From NCBI GenBank assembly GCA_029964075.1, contig CM057138.1:5016932-5080931 (forward strand): a DNA stretch of 64,000 nt, in the 5' to 3' direction. The DNA is from Patiria pectinifera (Eukaryota; Echinodermata; Asteroidea; Valvatida; Asterinidae). The position numbers and the translations under genes were made by a program. The notes beneath the pieces are model-generated. The model did no database searches and was not told where the DNA came from. It was given only the letters and a program-made list of their open reading frames with translations. Of the stretch, positions 1-11,638 are shown one piece after another; within the stretch, counting starts at the first letter, position 1; every line of letters begins with the position of its first letter.

Positions 1-614
1 GAATATATTGTTCGTTCACCACGCATTTCTTACGTGCACGTGTATTCAACAGTATCGGCATGAAATGTGCATTACTAGCGTAAAGGTTTGGGCCCACATG
101 AATACATATTCAGCAGAATCACTATAGGGTCAGATATGTCCATTTCCCAAAGGACCCAAACCACCCAAAAAAAAAGAGCTTTAAATGAAATAGCTTCTTT
201 CTGTTTCATCTTTTCTTTTTATCTCCAAAAAGACAAACTGACAACATGCAATCAATAGCGCAACAAGCAGACGAAACTCAGTAAACATCACATACAGGTC
301 AGCGAACCTGGATATAATTATTTATCTTATTGTGCTTTTACACAACAAAGACATCCTTCATAATGATCACCCGAAACAGAAACTTCAACTCATAGCATTT
401 TCCTTTCGTTTAAGCAAAATTACTAGCGCTTCCGAAAGCATTGAATAGCCCACTTTCTTACGATCAAGAACATATCAAAAGTGAAATTCTTGGTTGTAAA
501 AAATACTCCACGTGAAGAAAGCCAAATATGAAACAATATCACGAATAAACATCCTGTTGGCTACTGTTTGCATTAAACAGTTTTTTTCTTCAAGCGATAT
601 GATTGACCCAGGCA
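1..614. other. AT-rich upstream region, no gene seen
   Basis: I see no coding frame with splice sites or similarity to a known family here. It is presumably the upstream region of the GPCR. Confidence 0.5.
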
Positions 615-622
615 TATATAAG
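615..622 (+). promoter_or_regulatory. Possible TATA box for the GPCR gene
   Basis: TATATAAG lies about 82 bp upstream of the receptor's ATG. The position suits a core promoter with a short 5' UTR. The match is to a short AT-rich word in AT-rich DNA, so it is only suggestive. Confidence 0.3.
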
Positions 623-703
623 TAGAATGAATTTTGATTTGATATCAGAAACCTGTGAGTAGGATGTGATACAGAGCACACACGATCAGATAAATGCACA
701 TTC

Positions 704-2125
704 ATGGGAGAAAAATACACAATTACAGTGGAAGGGGACAATTGGTCAGAGGTACGGCAATCTTATGATTCAGCAACTTTATCGGCTAAAATCATTCCAC
801 CAATTGGTCTCATCTTGAACTTCGTCTTCCTCTTTGTCCTAGTCCGAGTGAAATCTATGCGTACAAACATCAATGTTTACTTGTCTAATCTGGCAGTTGC
901 TGACTCCGTTCACCTTCTAAGTGCATTGATCACGTCAACAACAACTGTTGATATAGAAACCCAAAAGCTATTGCAGGTTATTCTTTGGTCAGTTGCTGAA
1001 ACATCGATAACAGCCTCTTACTGTTTTGTAACGGCCATAGCAGTGGACAGATTCTCAGCTGTGCATCACCCTATAACTTTCAGGGCCTCGGCCAGTAAAA
1101 CCCGAACTGGTAAAATATCTACAGGACTCTGGGCTCTTTCCGTGGTCTTTGCATGTTTGTTAGTAATTGGTGTGAACTACCTTCCCTCAACAGCTCAACT
1201 TCTTTTCGTCAAGATATACTTTGTTCTGATACCAATATTTTATGTATCAACTGTCACGGTCACTGTATCTATATACACTTACATTGTGATCAAGCTATGT
1301 CGTCAAACTCCTGCTTCACAGCAACATTCAAAGCCAGTTGGCAAGGTTGCCCGTATGCTAGTTATTAACACTGCTGTGTTTCTAACATTAAATTTATTAC
1401 GAATCGCCTCCTTCATCATTCGTAACGTAGCTCTGTATACTGCCGACAGCAAATTGGGACTACATTTAGCTAAATTATCTTCAAGCGCACTCATCCTGGA
1501 GCTTATCAACAGTTCTATCAATTCCCTGGTCTACAGCGCCACAAACTCCGCCTATCGAACTGCTGTAGTTCAAGCGTTCTCTTTTTTAAACATTTCTCAC
1601 CGCTGCAAATCCCGAAAACAGAAAGTGTCGCGAGCAGCGAAGGAGCAGAAAGGATTGATTGCTGTCAGACCAAACAAAGCGGCCGCAATCCCAGTACAAG
1701 AGCAGATTGAACTATCTGCAATTGGGCCAAAGGAGGAAGCGCAAGAACACGACCTGCATCGGATAGAGCTGTCTGCAATAGGGCCAAAGGATGGGAGTCG
1801 ACAACTTGTACATGTGCAGGTAGAAGTGCCTCCAACCGAGCCGAAGGATGCACCTCAAGATGTAGTTCAGGACCAAACTGAGTCACAGGATGCAGCTCAA
1901 GAAGTTGTACGAGACCAAGCAGATGCGATTGCGCCAAGTGGTTCAACCCAGGAACGTGAACACGGACAGGAAGATCTGTTTGTAATCGATGCAGCTCATG
2001 AACTAGTGCAGGAACAAGCTGGACCAAGTGGAGCTCAAGAAAGTGAAGTGATTGAGCTCTCCGCAATTGGACCAATTGCAGATTCAACTCAAGAACACGG
2101 ACAAGAACAGGAAGATTGTCTGTAA
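704..2125 (+). CDS. Rhodopsin-type (class A) G-protein-coupled receptor, intronless
   Basis: An uninterrupted 473-codon frame encodes seven hydrophobic segments, at roughly residues 30-49, 56-76, 88-113, 141-160, 170-197, 216-239 and 262-284. Class A hallmarks are visible: NLAVAD in TM2 (62-67), DRF in place of DRY at the end of TM3 (115-117), and NSLVY in place of NPxxY in TM7 (273-277). The TM6 CWxP motif is missing. There is no signal peptide, the extracellular N-terminus is short, and N13 in NWS is a possible glycosylation site. The tail after residue 300 is about 170 residues long, acidic and Gln-rich, with IELSAIGP at 335-342, 354-361 and 450-457. Large sets of intronless orphan class A receptors are common in invertebrate deuterostomes. 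The altered DRY, NPxxY and CWxP motifs leave the ligand and subfamily open. The ATG at 704 is the first in frame and lies about 85 bp after a TATA-like sequence. Confidence 0.85.
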   Translation: MGEKYTITVEGDNWSEVRQSYDSATLSAKIIPPIGLILNFVFLFVLVRVKSMRTNINVYLSNLAVADSVHLLSALITSTTTVDIETQKLLQVILWSVAETSITASYCFVTAIAVDRFSAVHHPITFRASASKTRTGKISTGLWALSVVFACLLVIGVNYLPSTAQLLFVKIYFVLIPIFYVSTVTVTVSIYTYIVIKLCRQTPASQQHSKPVGKVARMLVINTAVFLTLNLLRIASFIIRNVALYTADSKLGLHLAKLSSSALILELINSSINSLVYSATNSAYRTAVVQAFSFLNISHRCKSRKQKVSRAAKEQKGLIAVRPNKAAAIPVQEQIELSAIGPKEEAQEHDLHRIELSAIGPKDGSRQLVHVQVEVPPTEPKDAPQDVVQDQTESQDAAQEVVRDQADAIAPSGSTQEREHGQEDLFVIDAAHELVQEQAGPSGAQESEVIELSAIGPIADSTQEHGQEQEDCL

Positions 2126-2320
2126 TTGGGCAGAAGGATGAGCTAAGGAACCAGAACAATACAGGACCGAACGGTCGGTAATTGGATCACAGGATACAGC
2201 TCGAGAACTTGTACAGGACCAGATAGAACTGTATGAAATTGTGCAGAAGAATGCATCTCATCAGGAACTTGGAGAAGAGAAGATCAGAACTGTCTTCAGA
2301 TGGACACGGAAGATCAAAAT
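1690..2320 (+). repeat. Degenerate tandem repeat encoding the GPCR tail and continuing past its stop
   Basis: Units built around a core like CTGTCTGCAATTGGGCCAAAGGA followed by a Gln/Glu-rich spacer (core given in abbreviated form) occur near 1705, 1770 and 2055 inside the coding region. Related units occur after the stop near 2117, 2175 and 2230. The array therefore spans the end of the gene. The stop TAA at 2123-2125 falls within a unit core that is shifted by one base relative to the upstream units. Confidence 0.6.
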
Positions 2321-2339
2321 GACACCTTACCGCCAGTAT

Positions 2340-3041
2340 GAGGTAATTCATTATTGAAACACCATAGGGACTTCAACAAGGGGACATGTAAATAATCAGT
2401 TCGTTTTCAAATGTTCAAGGAGATATTTTGGAAAGAAAAGGTTTTACCGCTGACTTTTGGGGGTTAACTTAACTGTCTGGGTCCATATACTTGAGTTACT
2501 GTGGAAAAGTGTTGTAATTGAGTCCATCACAAGTCTTCACGAATCCTCACAAGTCCATCACAAGTTTACCCAGTCACTCCCAAGTCAAGTCTTAAGCAAT
2601 ACAAATGAACTCAGACAGGGGCATTCCGTTGTCAATGTTCATCCCCGTTACTTATGACCGGACCTGAGAATGGACTTCGGATTTACTTGTGACCAAACTT
2701 ATCACGGGCTCGTGAAGGACTTGGTACAGCACTGCAATCGAATTAGATGTATATGTACTTAATTGCATAACTTTGTCGGCAAATGTAAACAACAAAGTAA
2801 ATTCGAATTTTCAGGTTTTCTGAAATCATAATTTTGTTTAAAACGGAATGAGAGTAAATGTAGGTTTTGAGCAGCAACACACAAAATTAACACCTAAATT
2901 GGCTCATTAGCTTCAATGCTAACTTAAATGGACATGACATGAATCTTACCTATACTTTTGTGCAACCTTCTACTCCTGTTAAATTTATGAAAACTATTTG
3001 ACATCCCAATTTTGATAAATGCGGTTGAAAAGTTGACTTCT
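2340..3041. other. Intergenic, no gene seen
   Basis: The stretch holds a short degenerate run of TCACAAGTC-like words near 2525-2590. Similar words occur near 22640-22890. I see no exon that can be supported. Confidence 0.4.
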
Positions 3042-3044
3042 TTA

Positions 3045-3532
3045 GGCCAACAAAAAAAGTGTCCGGTTTCTGGTACGGAGCTAGCCCCAAAAGTGGTGCG
3101 GCGACGGTTTTTTTTTTTACCCAACTTTTTTTTTTCTCATCAAATGTCGGCGGCAGCTAGATGACGCTTTGATCCCCTTAAAACTCTCAAAATATCCTTC
3201 AGAGTGCAGCTTGAGGTGACCTCAGTAGGGCCATAAGGCTTGAGAAGTATATTACAATTACAAAATTACAACACCGTCTGCAAATGATGCCCGACTAAAT
3301 TTAGTGCAAAATATATGGGAACCCAGAGAGGCCACATAAAGCTTATACTCGATCGTAGCCCCATCTAAAAACAAGTTAAAATTGTGCAGCAGCAGGATTC
3401 CAGTCAAACCAGTGAGTTTGGCGGTTTTGAAACATCACCTTACGTTGAAAAAAAAAAACGTTTTAATTTTGCCGACGCGCATGGCTACGGCGACGCGCGC
3501 GCATACAAGAAACCGGAGACTTTTTTTTGGCC
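3045..3532 (+). mobile_element. PIF/Harbinger-like MITE, copy 1
   Basis: The element starts GGCC plus an A-run and then GTGTCCGGTTTCTGGTA. It ends with the inverted counterpart AGAAACCGGAGAC, a T-run and GGCC. It is flanked by TTA on both sides (3042-3044 and 3533-3535), a 3-bp TWA duplication typical of PIF/Harbinger. It matches the copies at 24829 and 29619 but carries about 120 extra bases near 3140-3270. There is no transposase frame. Confidence 0.75.
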
Positions 3533-3535
3533 TTA

Positions 3536-5440
3536 TAGACATTAAAAAGTTTCCATGCTTTTCCTGCAACTGAGGGCGCTCTTGCTGCGATGTCATTTTA
3601 GGAACACATTGTTTAGTTTAGGGTTTTGCAGTTCAAATTGTGAACCGAAAAATTTGCTCATCGAAACCATTTGTGAGCAAAGTTTGCTTGATGTTTTTAA
3701 TACTGTTCTGTACTCTAAAAACAACGACTCACCGAAGAAAAGAAAAATTTATGACAGAATGTTATCTCAAATCTTGGCATTTTTTTCTACCGAAACAGCT
3801 GTAAAATGCAGGTTTCTGCCTGAAATGACATCACACTCATGAAATGCTCATAAATATCTTAATTGCATAAGCATAAAAATCAAAAAGGTCACACAATTTT
3901 TTTTTAAATGGCAACATAGAAATTGAAAACAAAAAGTTAAAATGCGACACAAAGGTGCAATTTTTGGGATTGCATTCAAAAATACCATGACATGGGCCAC
4001 TCAATTCCTCTAGAAATTGCAAAATGTTGTTAAGAACTTTTGCGTTGCACTAACAGGAAAATAAATTCACAACACAATATAGCTAACAAAAACTTCAGTA
4101 ATCAAGGGAGCATTTCTTTTATTATCCTAGATGTCCCTGCATCAAAACTGAAAGTATTCTTTTCAACTGAAGACTTATGAGGGGAAGGCCATTAAGCCTG
4201 AAGTGAAGAGAAAAGATAAACATCTGAAACTGAGAGTAAGAAGACATGTAAGAAAAACATTGTTATGCCAACCACATGCACTTACTCAGAAATATGCAGA
4301 TTATAATACAGAGAAAGTAGAAGTGGAAGACATCACGAGTCATGTGGGTGATGCAACTGATCCTGTTTTCACTTTCACTAAGTTTTGAATTTCAGAACAC
4401 AATAATGGGCTGTTTTCATTCATATTATTCTCCAGTGCGTTTAACCTTGGATAATATTAATTGTATTGCAGTCACCCCACTACGGTAAAAGAAATTCCCG
4501 AATGTATTTTTAATATCAGTCTTTCTATCCCGGCAAAAACGTCGCTGGTATCCCCACCGCCCTAAAATATGTGGGACTCTCATTGGATACATTTTGTACA
4601 GCCGATGACCACAGGTTACCGTCAACACTTCCACTTGCACACGAGCTGTACATTGGTCATAGCGTTGACCTACCCACAATGCTCTGCAAAGCCTGCCTTT
4701 CCTTTACTTAGTTTTGTGAAATAGGTTAGTGTCCACCAGCACCCTTGTACAGGGAGGTGGGGACCAGTGAAAGCAAACAATGGCAACATAAATTGTGCAA
4801 TGGTAAGCCGGAGTAGATTTTGTTCAAAACTGTTTCATTGATTTGTCATGGAAAGATGTACAGAACTAACTCCAATTTCACTAGGGCTATGGCGTTTGAT
4901 TTTGAGACCAACGAAAGGTGATATAGTTGTGGAACTATTTTATTTCAGATTGTGTAGTAACATTGTAACATTGACGCTGTGTACATTGTGCATTTTATTT
5001 AGCATTGTGCAGGTTATATGTTTATGTAAAAACAGGAAAAGTATGAAATTCAAACTTGTACGTTTCGGTTTAACCATTTATTAATATGAACAAATATGCA
5101 TCCTTCATGGATAGATATATTTCATTACACATATTGCACATTATTTCCAGTTTGATGACGTCATCAGTTAAAATATGCCTTATGGATACTGAATGAGTTT
5201 TTAGACAGGTCACGTAGGCAAGGTGTAGAGAATGTATTAATGGCATCCCCCTTCCGATTTGATGACTTCACAGCATCAGGGTGCCCATCGTCAATAGCGA
5301 AGCTGACATTACTTTGGAAACAGTGATCCCTAATAGGTACCGAATGATGGGTTTTAAGTTTCAAAAAAGAAAAAAATGATCATTTTCAATTACTCCCTAC
5401 AATAAATTCCGGTATAGACGTCAACATTGTGAAACTTCCG
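3536..5440. other. Intergenic, no gene seen
   Basis: There are only short frames. The 61-codon frame at 4203-4388 is Lys/Arg-rich at its start, has no recognisable domain and lacks support, so I do not call it a gene. No structured repeat was recognised. Confidence 0.4.
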
Positions 5441-5454
5441 CAAAATATTGCAAA

Positions 5455-5730
5455 TGCGACAATGCGACTCAAGGTAGGCCCCTATAAAATGCGGCAATGC
5501 GACAATGCGACTATGCGACTATGCGACAATGCGACAATGCGACTATGCGACGGCACGACGCGACAATGCGAGGGCACGACGCGACAATGCGAGGGCACGA
5601 CGCGACAATGCGACGGCACGACGCGACAATGCGACGGCCCTATACAAACAGTACAAAACAATGCGACGGCACGACTCGACGGCACGACGCGACTATGCGA
5701 CGGTCGACGCGACAATGCGCCGTCGACGGC
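5455..5730 (+). repeat. GCGACAATGCGAC-type minisatellite
   Basis: Tandem short units alternate between GCGACAATGCGAC and GCACGACGCGACAATGCGAG. The array keeps several reading frames open on both strands, which accounts for long but non-genic frames here. Confidence 0.85.
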
Positions 5731-5745
5731 GCATGTTTGGGATTC

Positions 5746-7627
5746 TTGCTTGGATCTCCCAAATATGCGCCGTGTAACTTGGCAGAGATGGAATTCCATA
5801 GATATTGACGTTACGCTTGTAATTATGCACACCCTTGTACTTACATTATCTACTCAATACATAATTAGAACCAAACCTACCCCCAAAATGAGGGAAAAGT
5901 GGGCGACTTTTAGACAAGAATTGGCTCGGTCGGAGTTCCTTTCACAGCTCGCGCGCTCGCAAGAGAACAAGCCATGTGCATGTGGGCGCTCTTGCCGCAA
6001 TTACTGACAATGAAGATGACATACTGTTACCAAATAATCACTCTCAAGATAGAATTATCAAATGACATAAATGTCGACGAACATATGTCCAAACTTGTTA
6101 ACTAGGGCTATTACACTGGCGAGTGAGTACACTAAAAGGAACAGCCAGAAAATAACATTGCATTTTATTCACGCTCCTCGTGAATTATTCATCATTTTAA
6201 ACCCAAAACCCATATCGTGACAATGGAAATAAATTTGACTTCCCTATACAAATTGTCAATTTAACCAGTAATAATTCTGCGCAACAATTAGGTACAGGCC
6301 CTTTTTAAACCAAGTCAAACACTTCCCTTAATTGTAACATTTAAAAACTGTCGTATAAAGGAAGAGATGAAATAGTACCGCACCTTTTGAAAGCAAATAA
6401 AATTTAAATCATAACATTAATTTTTATTATTTAAACAAAACATATTGTTTTTAGCCACATTAAAACAAATGTGAGGCTATGGAATGCAAGAATAGTCTGG
6501 CACCATCCCGTTCAACAGTTCACAATTTATAAAATACATTTAGGGAACACGACCAAAAATGTCTTTCTCGTGAATAAGGTCCATGTCAAGCCATTTTGGA
6601 ATCACGTCAGAATCCTGAACGTCACGACCACGGCAAACTCTATCGCCCATGGTTTTACGTGATCCTCATTGGATAATTCCGCACACTTGATCAAGTCTGC
6701 AGACTGCGCATGCTCTATTTTCATGATCGAATGGGAGAATACACTACGTTTTTGTCTTGTATTTCACTGTATTTTTAATCACAAATTTTAAATTATTCAT
6801 CAGAGCAGACACGGGTTAATTTGTAATTATTATCATGTCATTGTTTCTCTGCGAACGTTTCAAAAATGAAATTTTCTTTCGCTTTCAATTTAACATTGAA
6901 TAAAGTGCACAGGCCACTAACTGAGCCAAAACGTGCCCATACGTCTGCCCCGGATTTTGAACGTCAATTTTGCAGAAAATCTAGATGAAATTGTGGATTT
7001 ATAACCCGCTCTGTTTTTGGACTTGTTGGAACATGCATCGTTTGCAAAATGGCGACGGACTTCAGCATTTCTTTTTTCATGGGTGGTCATCTTTGGAGGG
7101 AAAAATATTCCCGCATTATTTGTTTCCAAAGTTAACTGACCATCGGTTCACTTTATTCATTCATAGAATATTCTTTGTCAATAACATGTTTTGCAAATAA
7201 AATAGAGTTTTTAAAACTTTAGAAATGAATGAAGAGACAGTCTTAAAATTTCTCTCCAGTAGCCAGTCACCAGGTACAGAGAAACGATTGTGATTGGTCA
7301 GTTCTGGAGGCGTGAGCTTCAAATCTTGATTCTGATTGGCCAATAGTGGTAGGGTTGTAACGATAATAGTCATAGCTAATGAAACTGGTATCTAGACAGG
7401 TATTCCCCAAAACAGTCTTCACAGAATTATTTCTAACATAACTGTCATTATATTTCAAATTTCCAATACATCAATGCGTGAAGAGATGATCACTAAATAT
7501 ATAAAGAAGACTCAAGGAATCAAATGAAATGTTTAACTGGTTCGATCACAGCCCCACAGGTCTGTGCACATAATTGCCTGGTTTACTTGCCATCCATACC
7601 CAAGGTGCGTTGCGAATATCGAAAGGC
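5746..7627. other. Intergenic between the GPCR and the cysteine-rich gene A
   Basis: AT-rich sequence with no exon, RNA gene or clear repeat that I can support. The 3' end of the minus-strand gene enters at about 7628. Confidence 0.4.
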
Positions 7628-7633
7628 TTTATT
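7628..7633 (-). terminator. Poly(A) signal of cysteine-rich gene A
   Basis: TTTATT on the plus strand reads AATAAA on the minus strand, 25 bases beyond the stop codon. It marks the likely 3' end of the gene at 7658-11638. Confidence 0.6.
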
Positions 7634-7657
7634 TATCTACTAGTCAACACCCTTTGA

Positions 7658-10600
7658 TCAGCGCAAATCACCGATGGTTTTAGTGCAGAAAAGCACTTGC
7701 TGGCCTAAAATGGAGTCGTCGTTCATGATAACACTGGAGTAGTACAGTGCCACAGGTTCCACACACTCCTCCGGGATGGTCAAGCCGGACGAGGTGAAAT
7801 CCTCAAAACACATGTTCCAAGTCCAGGTGATCCCGGCATCTGCGCCAGTGGACTCGCGGCAAACACGAAACGGCTCCCACCGATCTTCTGTCGTTTGAAA
7901 AAAAATCATAGACTTTAGAGCGAATGAGGACGCGGGCTGCATGCGCCAACCAGAGATGGCGCTTTTGTTTTGTTTTTACCACTTCTGAGAGGCCCGTGGA
8001 CGAGACACACAGCGTGTGCGTACTGGTTTGCGCGCGTATTTAGTGTGCAGTACTACTAAGTTTATTCCACCACTTTCTTTACTACTTAAGCATATTAATT
8101 CTGTTCAACCAAGATTTAACTCCCATCGGCCCATTACCTCATGCATATTTATGGCACCCCGCCTGCTTATTATAATTAATTTATTCAAATGAGGTTGATA
8201 TGGCATGCATACATTTGCGAAAATGCGTATATCTGTCTAATAAGACCCAACACACTACTTATGATAACTGCCATGTTTTGAGCATGCAACATCGGGTTAC
8301 CAAATACAACACAGAAGGCGCCCGCTGTTTTGAATAATCTGCAAACGTAATTAGCACAGATGCTTAATTGCCGTGCAAGCATCTATGCCACAGACTAGCC
8401 AAAGGGATTATGTTGAAGTTTTGACAAATACGCCGTAGACGAATAAGTGTAAGGTCGTGGATTCCTTAATAATTTTGTAGCCAAGAACTGACAAGGCAAG
8501 ATTAGTAGAGCTGGTCTCATAGTGCAAACGATTATATTCCATTGATTAAGAATGGAAATCTTTGTATTCATCTGGAGTACACAATAGGTCGGATATCGCC
8601 CATTATATACGGGGTAGTCCTGTACAGTAGCACTGCACGGCGGCGGTTTTTCTTTTCCCAAACGACATCCGCATACATGGCTATTTAGCGCCTCTACGAT
8701 ACTTTTATGATACGTACGCAGGTATATAATTATTTTCCCCCACATCATTGGCGAGCAGTGCGACAGCACAATCGATATACAGCGTCGTGATTCGCGTTGC
8801 GGGTTCGAAACACGCTTTTGCACCCGAATGTTTTTCTTTTGAAAAGGGAAATAAAGTCCAAATTTCAAAACGTTCGAAGTCACTTTTTTTCTTCTAATTG
8901 TATATTTTTGTTCTCATGTTTTTAGAAAAATCCAAAACGCCATAGCGTACATCCATATATGCGGATGTCGTTTTGGAGAAAAAACAATCGCTGCCCGGCG
9001 CTCGCCATCAGCTGACAACCAAGCTGGTTCACAAGCTGAAAGTGAGTCAGTCATTCAGTAATCTTGCTATATGTCGGCCCAAGGAAAACCCCGTGCGTTT
9101 TTTGGTAACACCGTGGTTCAAATTTAGTTTAAAAAAAGGGAATAAGACCTTAAATTATATTTAATGCATCATACTCTGTCAGATACACAGGATGCATGGG
9201 GAAAAAAAGGAAACCCAGATGTGTAGAAAATCTAATAAATATTTTCAAATAAGTTAAAGCTCATGTGAAACACCAATGTGGCCTCTTTCCAATGATACCT
9301 TGATTGCGTGTCTGTGAATGACTGAGCATATTCGTTGTTATTCTGTCAAGGGTCAAAACCTGTGCTGGGTCAAGTTTGTGCAAAAGGGTAACTGGTATTA
9401 ACTATTATGGGCATGTGGAACGGCTTGATTTAAAGAAAGAAGACATCCTTTTCTTGAAAACAATTCATTCAAGTTTGACATAGGGATTTAACCACTCTCA
9501 TTGTTGAAGTTAGTTAACCCATCATGGCCAAATGCCTTTAACGTTGCCACCACCTCTTTCCACGCACAGTTTTGCACGACTTCGCACATCGCCGGCCGCC
9601 TGTCCACCTTTGCATAACAAACCAGCCTAATCTAAGCCGTAAAATTTGGCTCGGTACAGGTTTTGGCCATTGACAGAAAACAATGAATGCTCAGTCATCC
9701 AAGGCCACAGAAACACAATGAAAGTTTCATTGGAAAGAGGACACATTGGTATTTCACATGATCTTTTGAGAATATTTATTAGGTTTTTTTTAATTCACAT
9801 TTACATCTGGGTCCTTTTTTAAAATTCACCCTGCAGTATATATTATTGTTTTATTGCGAAATTTTAAAGAATATTTTCAAGGTTTACCCTGGACAATCTC
9901 GACCATCCAGTCGTGCGTTCCTCCTTGGACAGTCAACTGATACTTGTTTGGTTTCTTAGTTACTTCAAAAGTATCTGCAACAAGATAGGACAGTTTTTAA
10001 TGTGACGAGAGAAAATCTGATCGTACAGGGACTAGGCGTACATGTAAACACTGCAAAATCTGCACCGGTAAATAGCTGTACATTTTTACACCAGTGGTTC
10101 TATGTGTATATACCTTACCTATACACATCATTTGCTTTTGCTGTAAGTTTCAGAAATGAATGGATTAGGGGTTAGTATTTTATCGTTACACTGATCGACC
10201 TGTTTAAAGTTGTGTGTTCATGGATGCCGGAAAAAACCAAGAAAAATGTACTGTTCTTGAAGTCTGGTTCCCCGACCCCACCTCAGACGAATGTGGCGGT
10301 GGGTTCTGTGGGTGCACTGGGAGCCCATTACATACTATACAGGGTGACCCGCAAAAAACGGAATGGCATTATAAACAACGAAAATATCACTCACTTAGGT
10401 AAACGTTCCCGTCCAAGCCTGGATCTACGTAGCATTTGGCACAATGAGTTTCCCCACACTCCAAAGACATCACAGCAAAACTCTGCATATAAAATTGAAC
10501 AAATAGACCGGAGCGGGTTGGAACCAGCAACCTTCGGAACACCGTATACCATGACTTACCAACGGATGAGCGATATCAGCCATAATGTTGGCGGTTCCCT

Positions 10601-11638
10601 ATTTCATCAATGTATTTTTGTTAAAACAAGGACTCTATAGTCGGAAGCACTGCAACCTGACCTCTCATGGAAAATTACTCATCACTCTGTCAAAAATTAT
10701 CAGATTTGGACGTTTGATGTCTCATTTTAAAGCGGAAGGGCGTATCTTCCAAACCATACTTAGACTATTTATGTTGGTTACTCATTCTACGTCTGGCATT
10801 CCGTTGTATTTTGTTTGCATTTGTTTTTGTTACACACTGTATATGCCAAACAGAACAAAACAGGCATGCTCAAAATCTCAAGTAGGTTGCATGACATGAT
10901 GACAACGAACTTGTTTGAGTTCCAACTTATTGGATATTATATTTTGAAAAAAAAACGATCAATGAAAAGAAACCTATACACAAATTGGTGGGTCTTATCA
11001 TGGATATCGTTGCTAAAAAAATTGTGCCTGCTGCACTGAAAATTGTCTGGGCTTATTTAACCTCAGAATTAATGTGAAAACTGCAACTGCGCAAAATTGG
11101 GTGGTTCTATTATTCTTTGGGTTAGAATTTCGGCTAAATTCAGTCAAACGTTGTAGTTATCGAAGACAATATTAAACTTTGTCTTGTAAGACTACAAGTT
11201 TTTCGTTGAATTTAACAGAAATTCTAACCCAAACAATTGGTTATAGAACAACCCAATTTTGGGTAGTTGCAGTTTTCACCCTTTCTTGGGTAAAATTAAC
11301 CCGGGGATTTTTTCCAGTGTGGCACCCAATTGTGAAATAACCTTCAATGTCAGTTTTTCTTCCAAATGATACCATTTCAGGTGGAATTTCACAGGGTATT
11401 TGATGCCAGTCCTGTCTTCACTTCGAGCAAGATTTCTGTCACTAAATCGGTATGCCTAGGTAGGCCTACGTGTAATTGTCAAATGATCATACGTGGCAGT
11501 AAAACGTCAAAATATTCTTACTGGGCGACGATATTTGTTTTAACTTACCAAGCCCTTGCTTGAAAGCCCATTTTTCTCCGCATAGTTTGCATTTACTCCA
11601 CCGACAGCCATCAAGCACAGAAGAGCAGTTGCCAACAT
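7658..11638 (-). CDS. Secreted seven-cysteine protein A (unrecognised family)
   Basis: Four exons on the minus strand join in frame: 11549-11638, 10395-10482, 9888-9974 and 7658-7887. They encode 164 residues. The start MLATALLCLMAVGGVNA is a typical signal peptide. The mature chain has seven cysteines: LEC, HC and KC in exon 2, then RVC, the motif WTWNMC, EEC and LFC in exon 4. Intron phases are 0, 1 and 1. Acceptors are CAG, donors are GTAAGT, GTGAGT and GTAAAC, and AATAAA follows the stop. The gene at 51788-54077 matches it exon by exon, including an 87-base exon 3 in both. No known domain was recognised. The protein is probably extracellular and disulphide-bonded; the function is unknown. 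Exon 2 is short and was found only by comparison with the paralogue. Confidence 0.8.
9186..9832. mobile_element. Long-armed palindromic MITE in the last intron of gene A
   Basis: The sequence from about 9200 to 9370 is repeated in inverted form at about 9640-9822. Shared words include AAACCCAGATGTG, CTAATAAATATT, CATGTGAAA and CCTCTTTCCAATGA. The arms exceed 140 bp and enclose a non-coding centre. The exact ends and the target duplication are unclear. Confidence 0.7.
10509..10580 (-). mobile_element. tRNA-like sequence (SINE head or tRNA pseudogene)
   Basis: Read on the minus strand it has an A-box-like ATCCGTTGGTAAG region and a B-box-like GGTTCCAACCC. No pairable acceptor stem is apparent, so it is more likely a SINE head than a functional tRNA. 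It lies in intron 1 of gene A, next to exon 2. Confidence 0.5.
11034..11319. mobile_element. Palindromic MITE with CACTG ends
   Basis: Near-complete inverted arms of about 120 bp start at CACTG and end at CAGTG. Shared words include AAAACTGCAACT, AAAATTGGGT and TTTGGGTTAGAATTTC. The element lies in intron 1 of gene A and has no coding capacity. Confidence 0.7.

Noticed and set aside
1665..2159. A 164-codon minus-strand frame opposite the GPCR tail
   Set aside because: Shadow of the repeated tail-coding sequence; no independent evidence.
4203..4388. A 61-codon Lys/Arg-rich frame
   Set aside because: No splice sites, domain or poly(A) signal to support a gene.
5429..6007. A 192-codon plus-strand frame and a 116-codon antisense frame
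   Set aside because: Driven by the GCGACAATGCGAC minisatellite; no domain or splice support.
10395..10640. Plus-strand frames of 62-142 codons starting at 10212
   Set aside because: They run antisense through exon 2 of gene A and a tRNA-like element; no family similarity.
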